In this document: positions 16,984-24,558 of the stretch, piece by piece
Layout of the letters: each line of letters begins with the position of its first letter
How positions within the stretch are numbered: the first letter of the stretch is position 1
From: JBBDWK01 sp040902885
GTDB taxonomy: Bacteria; Acidobacteriota; Terriglobia; Bryobacterales; Bryobacteraceae
Direction of reading: 5' to 3'
Assembly: GCA_040902885.1 (NCBI GenBank)
Contig: JBBDWK010000027.1
Location: 1 to 36,635, forward strand
Length of the DNA: 36,635 nt
Program-made: the position numbers and the translations under genes
Notes under the pieces: generated by a model
Seen by the model: the letters and a program-made list of their open reading frames with translations, nothing else
Told to the model about the DNA's origin: nothing
Databases searched by the model: none

Positions 16984-18078
16984 ATGAACCGTCGAAACTT
17001 CCTCCGTTCCTCCGCCGCGGCGGCAGCCGTTCCCGGCGTGAGTCTTGCCCAGAGGTCCGGCGCCGGTTCGCGGACGCGCGCCCTGATGAAGGTCGGTTGT
17101 CAAAGCTCGCCCACGGACGACAAGCACTTGCAGTTCTTCAAGCGACACGGCGTCGAGAATATCTGCGGCTATCCGCCCAACCCAGGCGAGCGCGGTTACT
17201 GGCTGCCCGAGGATGTGATCCAGCTCCGTGAGCTCGTGGAGAAGCACGGGGTCAAACTAGACATGGTTGCGCCGCCATTCCTCCCGTCGAGCCACGTCGA
17301 CCGGGAGAAGCGGGCCGCCATCATGCTGGGTCAGAGCCCCGAGCGCGACCGCGACATCGACCATATCCACAAGATGATCCAGGCCTGCGCGAAGGCCGGC
17401 GTTCCGGCCATCAAGTACAACATGAGCATCCTCGGCGTGGTGCGGACGGAGCGGACGCCCGGCCGCGGCGGCTCCAGCTATAGCACATGGCGGCTGAAGG
17501 AAGCCAAGCCGAGGACGCCGCTGACGCGCGCGGGCAAAGTAACGGCGGAGATCTTCTGGGAGCGCATCACGTACTTCCTGGAGCGCGTGATTCCGGTGGC
17601 CACGGAGTATAAGATTCGCATGGCGTGCCACCCGCACGACCCCGGCATGCCCCCCGAGGGATACCAGGGCGTGGATCGCGTGCTCGGCACGGTGGACGGG
17701 CTGAAGAAGTTCATCGGCATCAAGGAAGGTCCCTATCACGGAATCAACTTCTGCCAGGGCACCGTATCGGAGATGTTGCAGGACCCCGGCAAGGAAATTT
17801 TCGACGTGATTCGTTACTTCGGGTCGCGCAAGAAGATTTTCAACGTGCACTTCCGCAACATTCGGGGCAAGCGCGACAGCTTCCAGGAAGTGTATCCGGA
17901 CGAGGGCGACATCGACTTCCTCAGGGCGATGATGGTTTACAAAGAGGTTGGATATCCCTATATGATGATGCCCGACCACGTACCGCAGCACCCGGACGAT
18001 CCCAGAGGACTGCAAGCCTTCGCGTTCGCCTACGGGCACATCAAGGGGCTGATTCAGGCCGTCGACGCTCTGGCGTGA
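16984..18078 (+). CDS. UxuA-like mannonate dehydratase family protein with Tat signal
   Basis: The protein has 364 residues. A twin-arginine signal (MNRRNFLRSSAAAAAVPG) precedes a TIM-barrel domain. Motifs of the mannonate dehydratase/xylose-isomerase-like family are visible: MACHPHDPGMPPEGYQG, NFCQGTVSEM, VHFRNIRGKRDSFQEVYPDE, and MMPDHVPQHPDDPRG. The His and Asp in these boxes are the metal ligands in the family. The classic enzyme dehydrates D-mannonate to 2-keto-3-deoxygluconate in the cytoplasm, so the Tat signal is odd and is common in acidobacterial and planctomycete homologues. The exact reaction is uncertain. The 3' end overlaps the convergent nudix gene by 38 bases. Confidence 0.85.
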   Translation: MNRRNFLRSSAAAAAVPGVSLAQRSGAGSRTRALMKVGCQSSPTDDKHLQFFKRHGVENICGYPPNPGERGYWLPEDVIQLRELVEKHGVKLDMVAPPFLPSSHVDREKRAAIMLGQSPERDRDIDHIHKMIQACAKAGVPAIKYNMSILGVVRTERTPGRGGSSYSTWRLKEAKPRTPLTRAGKVTAEIFWERITYFLERVIPVATEYKIRMACHPHDPGMPPEGYQGVDRVLGTVDGLKKFIGIKEGPYHGINFCQGTVSEMLQDPGKEIFDVIRYFGSRKKIFNVHFRNIRGKRDSFQEVYPDEGDIDFLRAMMVYKEVGYPYMMMPDHVPQHPDDPRGLQAFAFAYGHIKGLIQAVDALA

Positions 18079-18463
18079 AGCCGCCAGCGGCAAGGCGGCG
18101 CACGAACTCTACGTCGCCTTCGAGAAAATCGTAGGCGGGCAGAGCTTCCGGCCTCTCCCACGCGACGCGCTCGAAGACCAGGTTGCGAGGCTCGCCGGTG
18201 AACCGTGTCACTCGATAGAAGATCAGCAGAATCGGTTTCCGCTCCGGATACCGGTACTCGTAACGCGTGATCTCATCGCCGATGCCGGCCGCGATATCCA
18301 GTTCTTCCCGCAGTTCGCGGAGGAGCGCCCCAGGGGCGGACTCACCGGCTTCCACCTTGCCCCCGGGGAACTCCCACTTCAGCGGATGCAGTTGATCGGG
18401 CTTCCGCTGGCAGATGAGGATTCGTCCGTCGCGTTCAATGACCGCGGCTACGACCGTTGTCAA
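18041..18463 (-). CDS. Nudix hydrolase, MutT/8-oxo-dGTP diphosphatase-like
   Basis: The protein has 140 residues from TTG 18463, beginning 3 bases after the arsM stop and so probably coupled to it. The nudix box is complete: GGKVEAGESAPGALLRELRE then ELDI, with the metal-binding E in REEL. The N-terminal TTVVAAVIERDGRILICQR and KWEFPGGK are typical of MutT-like enzymes that hydrolyse oxidised dNTPs. As the last gene of an arsenic operon it might deal with oxidative nucleotide damage caused by arsenite, which is inference. The gene ends inside the convergent uxuA-like gene (38-base overlap). Confidence 0.87.
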   Translation of the reverse strand: MTTVVAAVIERDGRILICQRKPDQLHPLKWEFPGGKVEAGESAPGALLRELREELDIAAGIGDEITRYEYRYPERKPILLIFYRVTRFTGEPRNLVFERVAWERPEALPAYDFLEGDVEFVRRLAAGGFTPERRRPESAP

Positions 18464-18466
18464 CCT

Positions 18467-19246
18467 TCAGACCGCCGGCTTCCGCGCCCGCACGAACGCG
18501 CTCATGAATTGGCCGTTCACGTCGCAAGCCACCGCGCCCGCGTCCTCCGTCTGGTACACGCGAGTCGGCTCCAGACCGATGTCCGCAAAGCCTGCCGCGG
18601 CCAGCTTCCGCTCATACTCCACGTCCGCTAGCGCGCCCGCCACGCAGCCCACCCACAACTCCATATTGCGGCGCATATCGGCCGGCACTTCTCCGCGCGC
18701 CACGACGTCCGAGACGGCAAACCGGCCGCCCGGCTTCAGCACCCGGAACGCCTCGCGCAGCACGCGGTCCTTGTCCGCGGAAAGATTGATGACGCAGTTC
18801 GAGATGACGACGTCCACGCTGTTATCCGGCAGCGGAATGTTCTCGATCTCGCCTCTCAGAAACTCGGCGTTCTCCACGCCCGCCTTGCGCCGGTTCTCCT
18901 CCGCGAGCGCCAGCATCTCGTCCGTCATGTCGAGACCGTAGGCCTTCCCCGCTGGCCCCACTCGGCGCGCCGAAAGCAGCACGTCAATGCCGCCGCCCGA
19001 CCCCAGATCGAGCACCGTCTCTCCGGGATTGAGTTGCGCCAGCGCGGTCGGATTCCCGCAGCCGAGAGAGGCCAGAACGGCCGTCTCCGGAAGCTGATTC
19101 TTCTGGCTGTCGTCGTAAAGATTCGAGGTAATGGGATCGCTGCCGCAACCACCGCCGCAGCACCCGTTCCCGACGCCGCTGCCCACGCGCAGCGCGGCCT
19201 GTCCGTAACGCTCCTTCACAATCTCTTTCACGTTTGGTTCGCTCAT
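18467..19246 (-). CDS. arsM: Arsenite S-adenosylmethionine methyltransferase
   Basis: The protein has 259 residues. The SAM-binding motif is VLDLGSGGGIDVLL. Three conserved cysteines expected to bind As(III) are present: Cys63 (LGCGNPTAL), Cys151 (SNCVINLS) and Cys201 (VGCVAGAL). An extra Cys-rich start, CCGGGCG (29-35), is typical of ArsM. The enzyme methylates arsenite to methylarsenicals in the cytoplasm. The start overlaps the arsC stop by ATGA (19243-19246), so arsC and arsM are translationally coupled. Confidence 0.95.
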   Translation of the reverse strand: MSEPNVKEIVKERYGQAALRVGSGVGNGCCGGGCGSDPITSNLYDDSQKNQLPETAVLASLGCGNPTALAQLNPGETVLDLGSGGGIDVLLSARRVGPAGKAYGLDMTDEMLALAEENRRKAGVENAEFLRGEIENIPLPDNSVDVVISNCVINLSADKDRVLREAFRVLKPGGRFAVSDVVARGEVPADMRRNMELWVGCVAGALADVEYERKLAAAGFADIGLEPTRVYQTEDAGAVACDVNGQFMSAFVRARKPAV

Positions 19247-19677
19247 AATTCGCTCCTGATTTCCTTTTGGTAGTACTCCATGAATTGAGTGCGGATCTCG
19301 TCGCGCACCCTTCGAAATGCGCCCAGAATTTCCTCTTCCGAGCCTGTGGCGCGGGCTGGGTCCACGAAACCCATGTGTACCCGCTTGCCCACCGTGCCCC
19401 GGAAGTGCGGGCAGTTGTGGTCCGCGTCGTCGCAGACCGTAAACACGTAATCGAAGCGCCGATCCAGAAACCGCTCAACGCTCTTCGGCTCGCCGTTTGA
19501 AATGTCTATACCTACCTCCTGCATGGCGCGTATGGCATACGGGTTCACTCGCGGAGAAGGATGCGTGCCCGCCGAATGAACCTCCAGCCCCGAATCGAGA
19601 GACCGCAAGAAGCCCTCGGCCATCTGACTGCGTGCCGAATTCCCCGTGCAGAGCACCAGAATGCGTTTCGTCGCCAT
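19243..19677 (-). CDS. arsC: Arsenate reductase, thioredoxin-coupled low-molecular-weight phosphatase type
   Basis: The protein has 144 residues and reduces arsenate to arsenite. ATG 19677 (MATKRILVLC) is chosen over an ATG 21 bases upstream because taggggcgcgt precedes it and it gives the standard N-terminus. The P-loop is C10-TGNSA-R16-S, and the shuttle cysteines are Cys82 and Cys89 (TVCDDADHNCPHF). These are the same positions as in the Staphylococcus enzyme. The gene begins 10 bases after the arsR stop and overlaps arsM by four bases. Confidence 0.95.
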   Translation of the reverse strand: MATKRILVLCTGNSARSQMAEGFLRSLDSGLEVHSAGTHPSPRVNPYAIRAMQEVGIDISNGEPKSVERFLDRRFDYVFTVCDDADHNCPHFRGTVGKRVHMGFVDPARATGSEEEILGAFRRVRDEIRTQFMEYYQKEIRSEL

Positions 19678-19687
19678 ACGCGCGCCC

Positions 19688-20017
19688 CTATCTGCCAATC
19701 CTCACGATGCTCTCCGGCTTGATGGCTTTGTTCCTGGTGCAGCACTCCGCATACAAAAAGCTGAGCAACTCCTTCAGCGCGTCGGCGTTGGCCCGGTACC
19801 AGAGATAGGTGCCTTCGCGCTTCACCGCCACCAAATCTTCGTTGCGCAGCTTTTCCAGATGGTGTGACAGCGTGGAAGCTGGAATCCCGAGCTCGTTCTG
19901 TATATCTCCCACCACCATCCCATCGGGATGCGCCGAGAGCAGGAGGCGGACGATCCGCAGGCGGGGCTCGGTCCCCATGGCGGCGAACATGTCGGCGTAG
20001 CGGGCTATCTGTTCCAT
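19688..20017 (-). CDS. arsR: ArsR/SmtB-family arsenic-responsive repressor
   Basis: The winged-helix regulator has 109 residues. The recognition helix region is GIPASTLSHHLEKLRNEDLV with the wing REGTYLWYR. The classic metal motif ELCVCDL is absent; instead the only cysteines are Cys92-Cys93 near the C-terminus (YAECCTRN). This resembles the Acidithiobacillus type, which uses C-terminal cysteines, but lacks a third one. It is the first gene of the operon, and its start lies inside a palindromic promoter, so it should repress its own transcription. Confidence 0.9.
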   Translation of the reverse strand: MEQIARYADMFAAMGTEPRLRIVRLLLSAHPDGMVVGDIQNELGIPASTLSHHLEKLRNEDLVAVKREGTYLWYRANADALKELLSFLYAECCTRNKAIKPESIVRIGR

Positions 20018-20052
20018 AGTTCTATAATAACGGAACTATAGAATTGACGCAA
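20016..20052 (-). promoter_or_regulatory. ars operon promoter/operator, probably leaderless
   Basis: Leftward, TTGCGT (20052-20047), a 17-base spacer, TATTAT (20029-20024), then 6 bases to the arsR ATG (20017), with no Shine-Dalgarno sequence. Two overlapping perfect inverted repeats cover this: ATAGTTC/GAACTAT (20016-20022, 20033-20039) and TTCTATA/TATAGAA (20020-20026, 20037-20043). An ArsR dimer bound here would hide both the -10 and the start codon. Confidence 0.65.
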
Positions 20053-20215
20053 GCGTTTCTGCACGAGTTTCTCTACCGGGCTATTCTTCTTATGCTCGTC
20101 CCTGATCCCGCGTCTGAAGCCATCTCCGCACTAAAAACACCTCTACGCCAACCGCGAACTGAGCTTCTCAGCGGCTCTCGGAATCTAGGGTGCTTCGCCC
20201 GCGCTGACGCTTCGC

Positions 20216-20755
20216 TCAACTATCCCGCAGCATTTCAAGCCAGAGGCGCAGCGTCAGATCGTGCCGCTGCGGCATCGCCAGATACGGTCGAAGCTCGGAA
20301 TGATACCGGCTCCCCAGAACCGCAAGATCGAGTGGGACTGCGCGGGCGAGGTATTTGACGTCTTCCCGATCGCGAGCCGAGTTCCGTTCTAGTTTTGACA
20401 ATGCGAGGTCGTGCGCTTCAAACCCCATGAGCAGCAGTCGGCGATATGCAGGCGGGAACATCAACGTTAGGCGGTCAAGATAGTTTTCTGGAACAGTGAC
20501 GATTCCGACATGCTGCACGTATACTCCGTACTTCTTGTGCAGCGCTGATCCCTCTCCGGCGAGTGACTGAAGCCGCGCGGTCTCCTCAACTGGAGTCACC
20601 GAGAGGCAATCGACATCAACCGTCGGACGCGGTAAACCATACAGCATCGCAATCGCAAATCCGCCGATGCAATGGAGTGTCACGGGGCAGTCGAGAGTCT
20701 TATCGATCTCAAGAAAGAACGAGTGCCACGGCTCCGGCGGCCGGTCACGCGGCAT
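20216..20755 (-). CDS. DUF6036-like nucleotidyltransferase-fold protein
   Basis: The protein has 179 residues. The nucleotidyltransferase core is seen in LHCIGGFAIAMLYGLPRPTVDVDCL (G-G then D-x-D about residues 28-50, quoted in part), and a helical segment HDLALSKLERNSARDREDVKYL matches the C-terminal part of DUF6036/AbiEii-like proteins. The family is often the toxin-like half of two-gene modules. The start ATG 20755 overlaps the preceding gene by 11 bases, so the two are translated together. No catalytic test is possible from the sequence. The 175 bases upstream of arsR to this gene's end (20041-20215) hold nothing else I can identify. Confidence 0.72.
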   Translation of the reverse strand: MPRDRPPEPWHSFFLEIDKTLDCPVTLHCIGGFAIAMLYGLPRPTVDVDCLSVTPVEETARLQSLAGEGSALHKKYGVYVQHVGIVTVPENYLDRLTLMFPPAYRRLLLMGFEAHDLALSKLERNSARDREDVKYLARAVPLDLAVLGSRYHSELRPYLAMPQRHDLTLRLWLEMLRDS

Positions 20756-21428
20756 AGGGCAAGGGTTGGGAATCCAGATCCGTCAACAAATTCCAATGAC
20801 GGGCGGCTGCGGAACGTGTTCGCCGGAGCCAGCGACGCTCCGCGTCCGAGAGCGACGCTTGGCACAAAGTGTCCTTGCGGACCAAGCGAGCGCGGTCCAG
20901 AGCTTCTTCAACCTGGCGAAGTCTGCCTTCGACGACCTTATCGCCCCGCTTCTCTACCACGTTGCGCGCCAGGGTGACCAGGAACCCGAGCCTGTTCTGA
21001 ACATCTCGCAATTTGGATTCTCGTGTCAGCCAGTCCCAATCGAGATCGCTGTATTCGACCAAAAGCCAAGGCAGAGCTTCGATAACGCGGACCTCCACGT
21101 CGCTTGCGGCAACAGCGGCAAGAACGACAACAGCAGGATTCCTCCTGCGACCGCCGCGCAAATAGCGGAAACCGGGATACCCCAAGCTGGCGAGTGCCGA
21201 CGCCAAGGACGCGGAATTCCATGAATCGAGAAAGCCGGTCTCAAGCGGCAGAGCAGTTGGACCGAGGCCGTACAGCTTCACGATCTTTGACCGGAACTGG
21301 GCGGTTACAGGGCGCCGGCCACGCTCCATCAGCGCGAGATATGGTTGTGACACGCCCAGCCGCGCGGCTGCTTGTTGTTGGGTTAGGCGGGCGGCTTGGC
21401 GAGCCGAACGCAATTCTTCCGGGCGCAC
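20745..21428 (-). CDS. HTH-XRE-type regulator, probable antitoxin-like partner
   Basis: The protein has 227 residues. GTG 21428 is preferred because aaggagg lies 9 bases upstream; an upstream ATG has no such site. An XRE helix-turn-helix occupies residues about 5-60 (RSARQAARLTQQQAAARLGV, SQPYLALMERGRRPVTA). The remaining 160 residues contain an RGGRRRNPAVVVLAAVAAS segment and several Trp-rich patches and match no family I know. Overlap with the nucleotidyltransferase gene suggests an autoregulated toxin-antitoxin or AbiE-like module, which is inference. Confidence 0.7.
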   Translation of the reverse strand: MRPEELRSARQAARLTQQQAAARLGVSQPYLALMERGRRPVTAQFRSKIVKLYGLGPTALPLETGFLDSWNSASLASALASLGYPGFRYLRGGRRRNPAVVVLAAVAASDVEVRVIEALPWLLVEYSDLDWDWLTRESKLRDVQNRLGFLVTLARNVVEKRGDKVVEGRLRQVEEALDRARLVRKDTLCQASLSDAERRWLRRTRSAAARHWNLLTDLDSQPLPYAA

Positions 21429-21447
21429 GTCGTGGATCCTCCTTACG

Positions 21448-21456
21448 AGTATAACA
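21448..21456 (-). promoter_or_regulatory. Extended -10 promoter for the HTH/nucleotidyltransferase pair
   Basis: Leftward, TGTTATACT fits the TGnTATAAT extended -10 (one mismatch). It lies in the 50-base gap after the sulfatase stop and about 20 bases before GTG 21428, ahead of the aaggagg site. No -35 is needed or seen. Confidence 0.5.
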
Positions 21457-21478
21457 AGAATTGTAATAGTATGACGCC

Positions 21479-22945
21479 TCAGCCTTTCGGCGTCCACTCA
21501 ACCGTAGCGGGATCGAACTGGAACTGGCTGGTAGGCGCTATGTCCGGGGCGTCCTGCTTGGGAAGCCATCGGGCCAGTTCCCGTTTCACCGGCGCGAGGC
21601 CGGGCTGCCCCGCGAGGTTGACCCACTCGTTGGGGTCCTGCCGGCGGTCGTAGATCTCCTCCGCTCCATCGTTGTAACGGATATAGCTCCACCGTTCCGA
21701 GCGGAGCGCGTGGTTCCCGCGCAAGTAGGTGCTCAAAGCGGGACGCTCCCACTCGCGGCGCGGCTCCCGTAGCAATGGTTCGAGCGAGGTTCCATCCAGG
21801 CCGGTCCGCGGCGGCAGTCCCGCCAGGCCGGCCAGTGTCGGATAGACGTCGATTAGGCCCACCGGCCGGTTGCACCGCGTTCCGGGTTGGGTGACTCCGG
21901 GCGCGGAGAAGATCAGCGGAACGTGAGTCGCCCGCTGCCACAGCGCCTGCTTGTGCCAGTGCCATTTCTCGCCGAGATGATAGCCGTGATCGGACCAGAG
22001 CACGACGATGGTATTGTCCCGGTGCGGGCTCGCATCAAGGGCATCCAGCATCCGGCCGATCATCGCGTCGGAGAACGTGATGCACGCCAGATAGGCCTGC
22101 ACGGCTTTCTTCCAGTTTCCGGAGCTTACGAGAAGGTCGTGGCGGGAGTGCTCGTTCAACGCGATCTGGCGGGCAATCGGCGGCACGTCCGCCAGATCGT
22201 CCTCCTTGACCGTGGGAACGATGACCTCGTCGAGCGGATACATCTCGAAGTATTTGCGCGGTACGAACCAGGGGATGTGAGGACGGAACATGCCAGCGCC
22301 GAGAAAGAACGGCTGGTCGTGCTTCTGGTCCAGGACGCGCGCCGCCCACGAAGACACCTTGTAGTCCGGCATGGACTCTTCGGACACGTCAACCGGCGCC
22401 CAATCGAAGTTGCGCCAGGAGACCGAGGGCATCGGCGTGACGGGCCGGCCGGGTTCGGGGTCGGGCGGGAAGCTGTAGCCATCGTGCCAGCCGTTTTCGC
22501 GGGCGCCGGGATTCCAGAAGAAGTAGTCGTCCCAGGACGCGGGGTCGTTGAAGCCGCGCCCGTGGTGGAAGAGCTTGCCGCCGCCCAGCGCGCGATAGCC
22601 GTGGGAGCGAAGGTGCCGGGGCAACGTCATTCCTTGCGGCGCCGCCGTGCGCCAGACCTGGTCGTTGCCATAGACGCCGGTTGTGGAGGGCCTCAGACCG
22701 CTGAGCAGCGCCGTCCGCGAGGGATTGCACAAGGGCGAAGCGGTGTGGGCGTCGGTGAACAGGATGCCGCGCGCCGCCAGGCGATCCACGTTGGGCGTCT
22801 TGACCTGCGGGTGTCCGCCCAAGGCGCCAATCCAGTCGTTCCAGTCGTCCACGGCAATCATCAGGACGTTGGGCCGGCGGGATTGGCCGCGAAGCAGCGC
22901 GGGGAAGGCCAGCGAGCTGCGGAGAAGCGATCGGCGCGTTAGCAT
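21479..22945 (-). CDS. Sulfatase, iduronate-2-sulfatase-like, Tat-exported
   Basis: The protein has 488 residues. The N-terminal LTRRSLLRSSLAFPALLRG is a twin-arginine signal. The sulfatase signature with formylglycine precursor Cys is SPLCNPSRTALLSG (C-x-P-S-R). Metal ligands are in MIAVDDWNDW and WSDHGYHLGEKWHWHKQ. The enzyme should hydrolyse sulfate esters, probably on sulfated polysaccharide, in the periplasm. No anaerobic maturase or formylglycine-generating enzyme is in the window, so maturation would rely on a gene elsewhere. The start at 22945 has no Shine-Dalgarno sequence, and a -10-like box lies 7 bases upstream. Confidence 0.93.
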   Translation of the reverse strand: MLTRRSLLRSSLAFPALLRGQSRRPNVLMIAVDDWNDWIGALGGHPQVKTPNVDRLAARGILFTDAHTASPLCNPSRTALLSGLRPSTTGVYGNDQVWRTAAPQGMTLPRHLRSHGYRALGGGKLFHHGRGFNDPASWDDYFFWNPGARENGWHDGYSFPPDPEPGRPVTPMPSVSWRNFDWAPVDVSEESMPDYKVSSWAARVLDQKHDQPFFLGAGMFRPHIPWFVPRKYFEMYPLDEVIVPTVKEDDLADVPPIARQIALNEHSRHDLLVSSGNWKKAVQAYLACITFSDAMIGRMLDALDASPHRDNTIVVLWSDHGYHLGEKWHWHKQALWQRATHVPLIFSAPGVTQPGTRCNRPVGLIDVYPTLAGLAGLPPRTGLDGTSLEPLLREPRREWERPALSTYLRGNHALRSERWSYIRYNDGAEEIYDRRQDPNEWVNLAGQPGLAPVKRELARWLPKQDAPDIAPTSQFQFDPATVEWTPKG

Positions 22946-22952
22946 GACGTCA

Positions 22953-22958
22953 AATATA
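22953..22958 (-). promoter_or_regulatory. -10-like box directly upstream of the sulfatase ATG
   Basis: Leftward TATATT (5 of 6) ends 7 bases before ATG 22945 with no Shine-Dalgarno sequence, so the transcript may be leaderless. It lies back to back with the promoter of the divergent gene at 22971. Confidence 0.4.
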
Positions 22959-22970
22959 CACCGCCCCCGG

Positions 22971-22979
22971 TGGTAGAAT
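22971..22979 (+). promoter_or_regulatory. Extended -10 promoter of the aldo/keto reductase-like gene
   Basis: TGGTAGAAT fits TGnTATAAT with one mismatch. The start site would be near 22986, followed by AGGAGG at 22992-22997 and ATG 23005. Confidence 0.5.
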
Positions 22980-23004
22980 CGTGTCGTTCCCAGGAGGCTC
23001 TCTC

Positions 23005-24519
23005 ATGCCCGACACCTTCACCCGCCGCGACGCCCTGCGCTGGGCTTCCAACGCCGCCATGGCGACCACCTTTCTGCCTGTCGCGGGCCGCTACCGCGCC
23101 TGGTCTCATCCCGCCGAGCAGAAGCTGCTCACGCGGCCGCTGGGCCGCACCGGCCGCGAGGTAACCACCTTCGGGTTGGCCGGCGGCAACAAGGTGATGT
23201 GGGACCTTCCGGGCGATGAGGGTGTCGAGATCGCGGTGAAGGCCATCCGCATGGGCGTCACCTATCTGGAGACCGCCAACAACTACCAGCTCAGCCAGCG
23301 GAACTACCATAAGGCGTTCCGGATTCTGAATCTCATTCCCGGCGAGCCCGGCTATGATTCCGCTCTGCGCGGCCGCCTCTTTCTGGCAACCAAGACCGGC
23401 TTGCGCTCCTCCGTCATCCGCGACGGCTCGAAGCCGCTCGGCCGCTCCGCGGGCGGGGGCAGCACCTGCATCGACGACCTGATGCGCTCGCTCACTCAGT
23501 TCTTCGGCGATGGCAAGGGCAACATCCCCGAGGGGGCGTACCTGGACCTCATGCAGATTCACTTTCTCTCGCGGGAAGACGAAGTGGACGCAATCTACGA
23601 GGGCCTCGACAACCCGAGCGACACCCGCCTGCCGCGCATCGGCGCTCTCGCCGGACTGCTCGATTTTCGCGACGGCACCAACCACACCGGCGTCAATCCG
23701 AAACAGAAGAAGTACATCCGGCACATCGGCATCACCGGCCACGAGAATCCCACGGCGCACATGTATGCCATCCGCCGCGATACGCGCAATATTTTAGACA
23801 CCCTGCTGGTGGTCGTGAATCCCAACGACCGCCACTACTTCTGTCACCAGACCAACTCCTTACCGGTGGCCGCCGCCAAGAACATGGGCATCATCGGGAT
23901 GAAGATTTTCGCCGATGGAGTAATGTACGGGCTCGAGAAGAAGTTTGCCGGGCGGCCCGGCCAGAGCGTTCTTTCGGTCGGCCAGCCGAATAAAGTTTCC
24001 TACGAGGACTTCCTGCAGTACTCGCTTTCCGCTCCCGGCGTCAGCACGCTCATAGCCGGTATCGGTCTCATCGACCGGGGCAACGATCCATCGCGCGATC
24101 AGCTTGTGGCGGACCTGAGTGCCTGCCAGATGCGCGATCCCATGCCGGAATCGAGGCGCCGCAACATTGAGACCCGGGTAGCGGACCTGCACGGCACGGA
24201 CACCAATTTCTTCCAGCGGCCCTCAAACGGCCTGCTGGCGCCGCGAACCGTTCGCCTGGAACGGGCAAGTCCGAACGGCCCCGTGAAGGTGCTCTGGGAC
24301 ACGGCGCTGGCGGGGGGCGATCCCCTGGCGAGCTACGAGATCTACCGGCGCGACGAGAAGATCGCGGCCATCCCATTCAAGCCGCAGATCAGTGAAGATC
24401 CGTTCGTCTACCTCGATCAGGGCGCTCCTCAAGGCGCGTCGGGAGGCCTCTGGTACCGCGTTCGGGCTGTTGACGCCACGGGCCGGTTCGCCGATTCGCT
24501 GTCGGTTAAGCCCGGTTAG
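23005..24519 (+). CDS. Tat-exported aldo/keto reductase-like protein with C-terminal FnIII-like domain
   Basis: The protein has 504 residues. ATG 23005 is set by AGGAGG 7 bases upstream. A Tat signal (TRRDALRWASNAAMATTFLP) is followed by an aldo/keto reductase barrel (about residues 45-390): TRPLGRTGREVTTFGLAGG, the catalytic Tyr in LETANNYQLS, Lys in LATKTG and His in LMQIHFLS. The usual Asp of the D-x-A-x-x-Y motif is Glu here. Large insertions lie between strands. The C-terminal 80 residues (VKVLWDTALAGGDPLASYEI, YRVRAVDATG) look like a fibronectin-type III module. The Tat pathway can export folded cofactor-bound oxidoreductases, so a periplasmic NADP(H)-type or modified activity is possible. 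The substrate is unknown. Confidence 0.82.
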   Translation: MPDTFTRRDALRWASNAAMATTFLPVAGRYRAWSHPAEQKLLTRPLGRTGREVTTFGLAGGNKVMWDLPGDEGVEIAVKAIRMGVTYLETANNYQLSQRNYHKAFRILNLIPGEPGYDSALRGRLFLATKTGLRSSVIRDGSKPLGRSAGGGSTCIDDLMRSLTQFFGDGKGNIPEGAYLDLMQIHFLSREDEVDAIYEGLDNPSDTRLPRIGALAGLLDFRDGTNHTGVNPKQKKYIRHIGITGHENPTAHMYAIRRDTRNILDTLLVVVNPNDRHYFCHQTNSLPVAAAKNMGIIGMKIFADGVMYGLEKKFAGRPGQSVLSVGQPNKVSYEDFLQYSLSAPGVSTLIAGIGLIDRGNDPSRDQLVADLSACQMRDPMPESRRRNIETRVADLHGTDTNFFQRPSNGLLAPRTVRLERASPNGPVKVLWDTALAGGDPLASYEIYRRDEKIAAIPFKPQISEDPFVYLDQGAPQGASGGLWYRVRAVDATGRFADSLSVKPG

Positions 24520-24543
24520 AGGCAGGACTGTCAAACCACGCGA

Positions 24544-24549
24544 TATAAT
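24544..24549 (+). promoter_or_regulatory. Consensus -10 box upstream of the S41 homologue
   Basis: A perfect TATAAT ends 9 bases before ATG 24559. No Shine-Dalgarno sequence and no clear -35 is present. The expected start site would leave a leader of only 2-3 bases. Confidence 0.5.
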
Positions 24550-24558
24550 CGAAATAGT

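Noticed and set aside
20041..20215. Small protein or RNA gene between arsR and the nucleotidyltransferase gene
   Set aside because: A rightward frame is open but lacks motifs and a ribosome site; no stable structure was seen.
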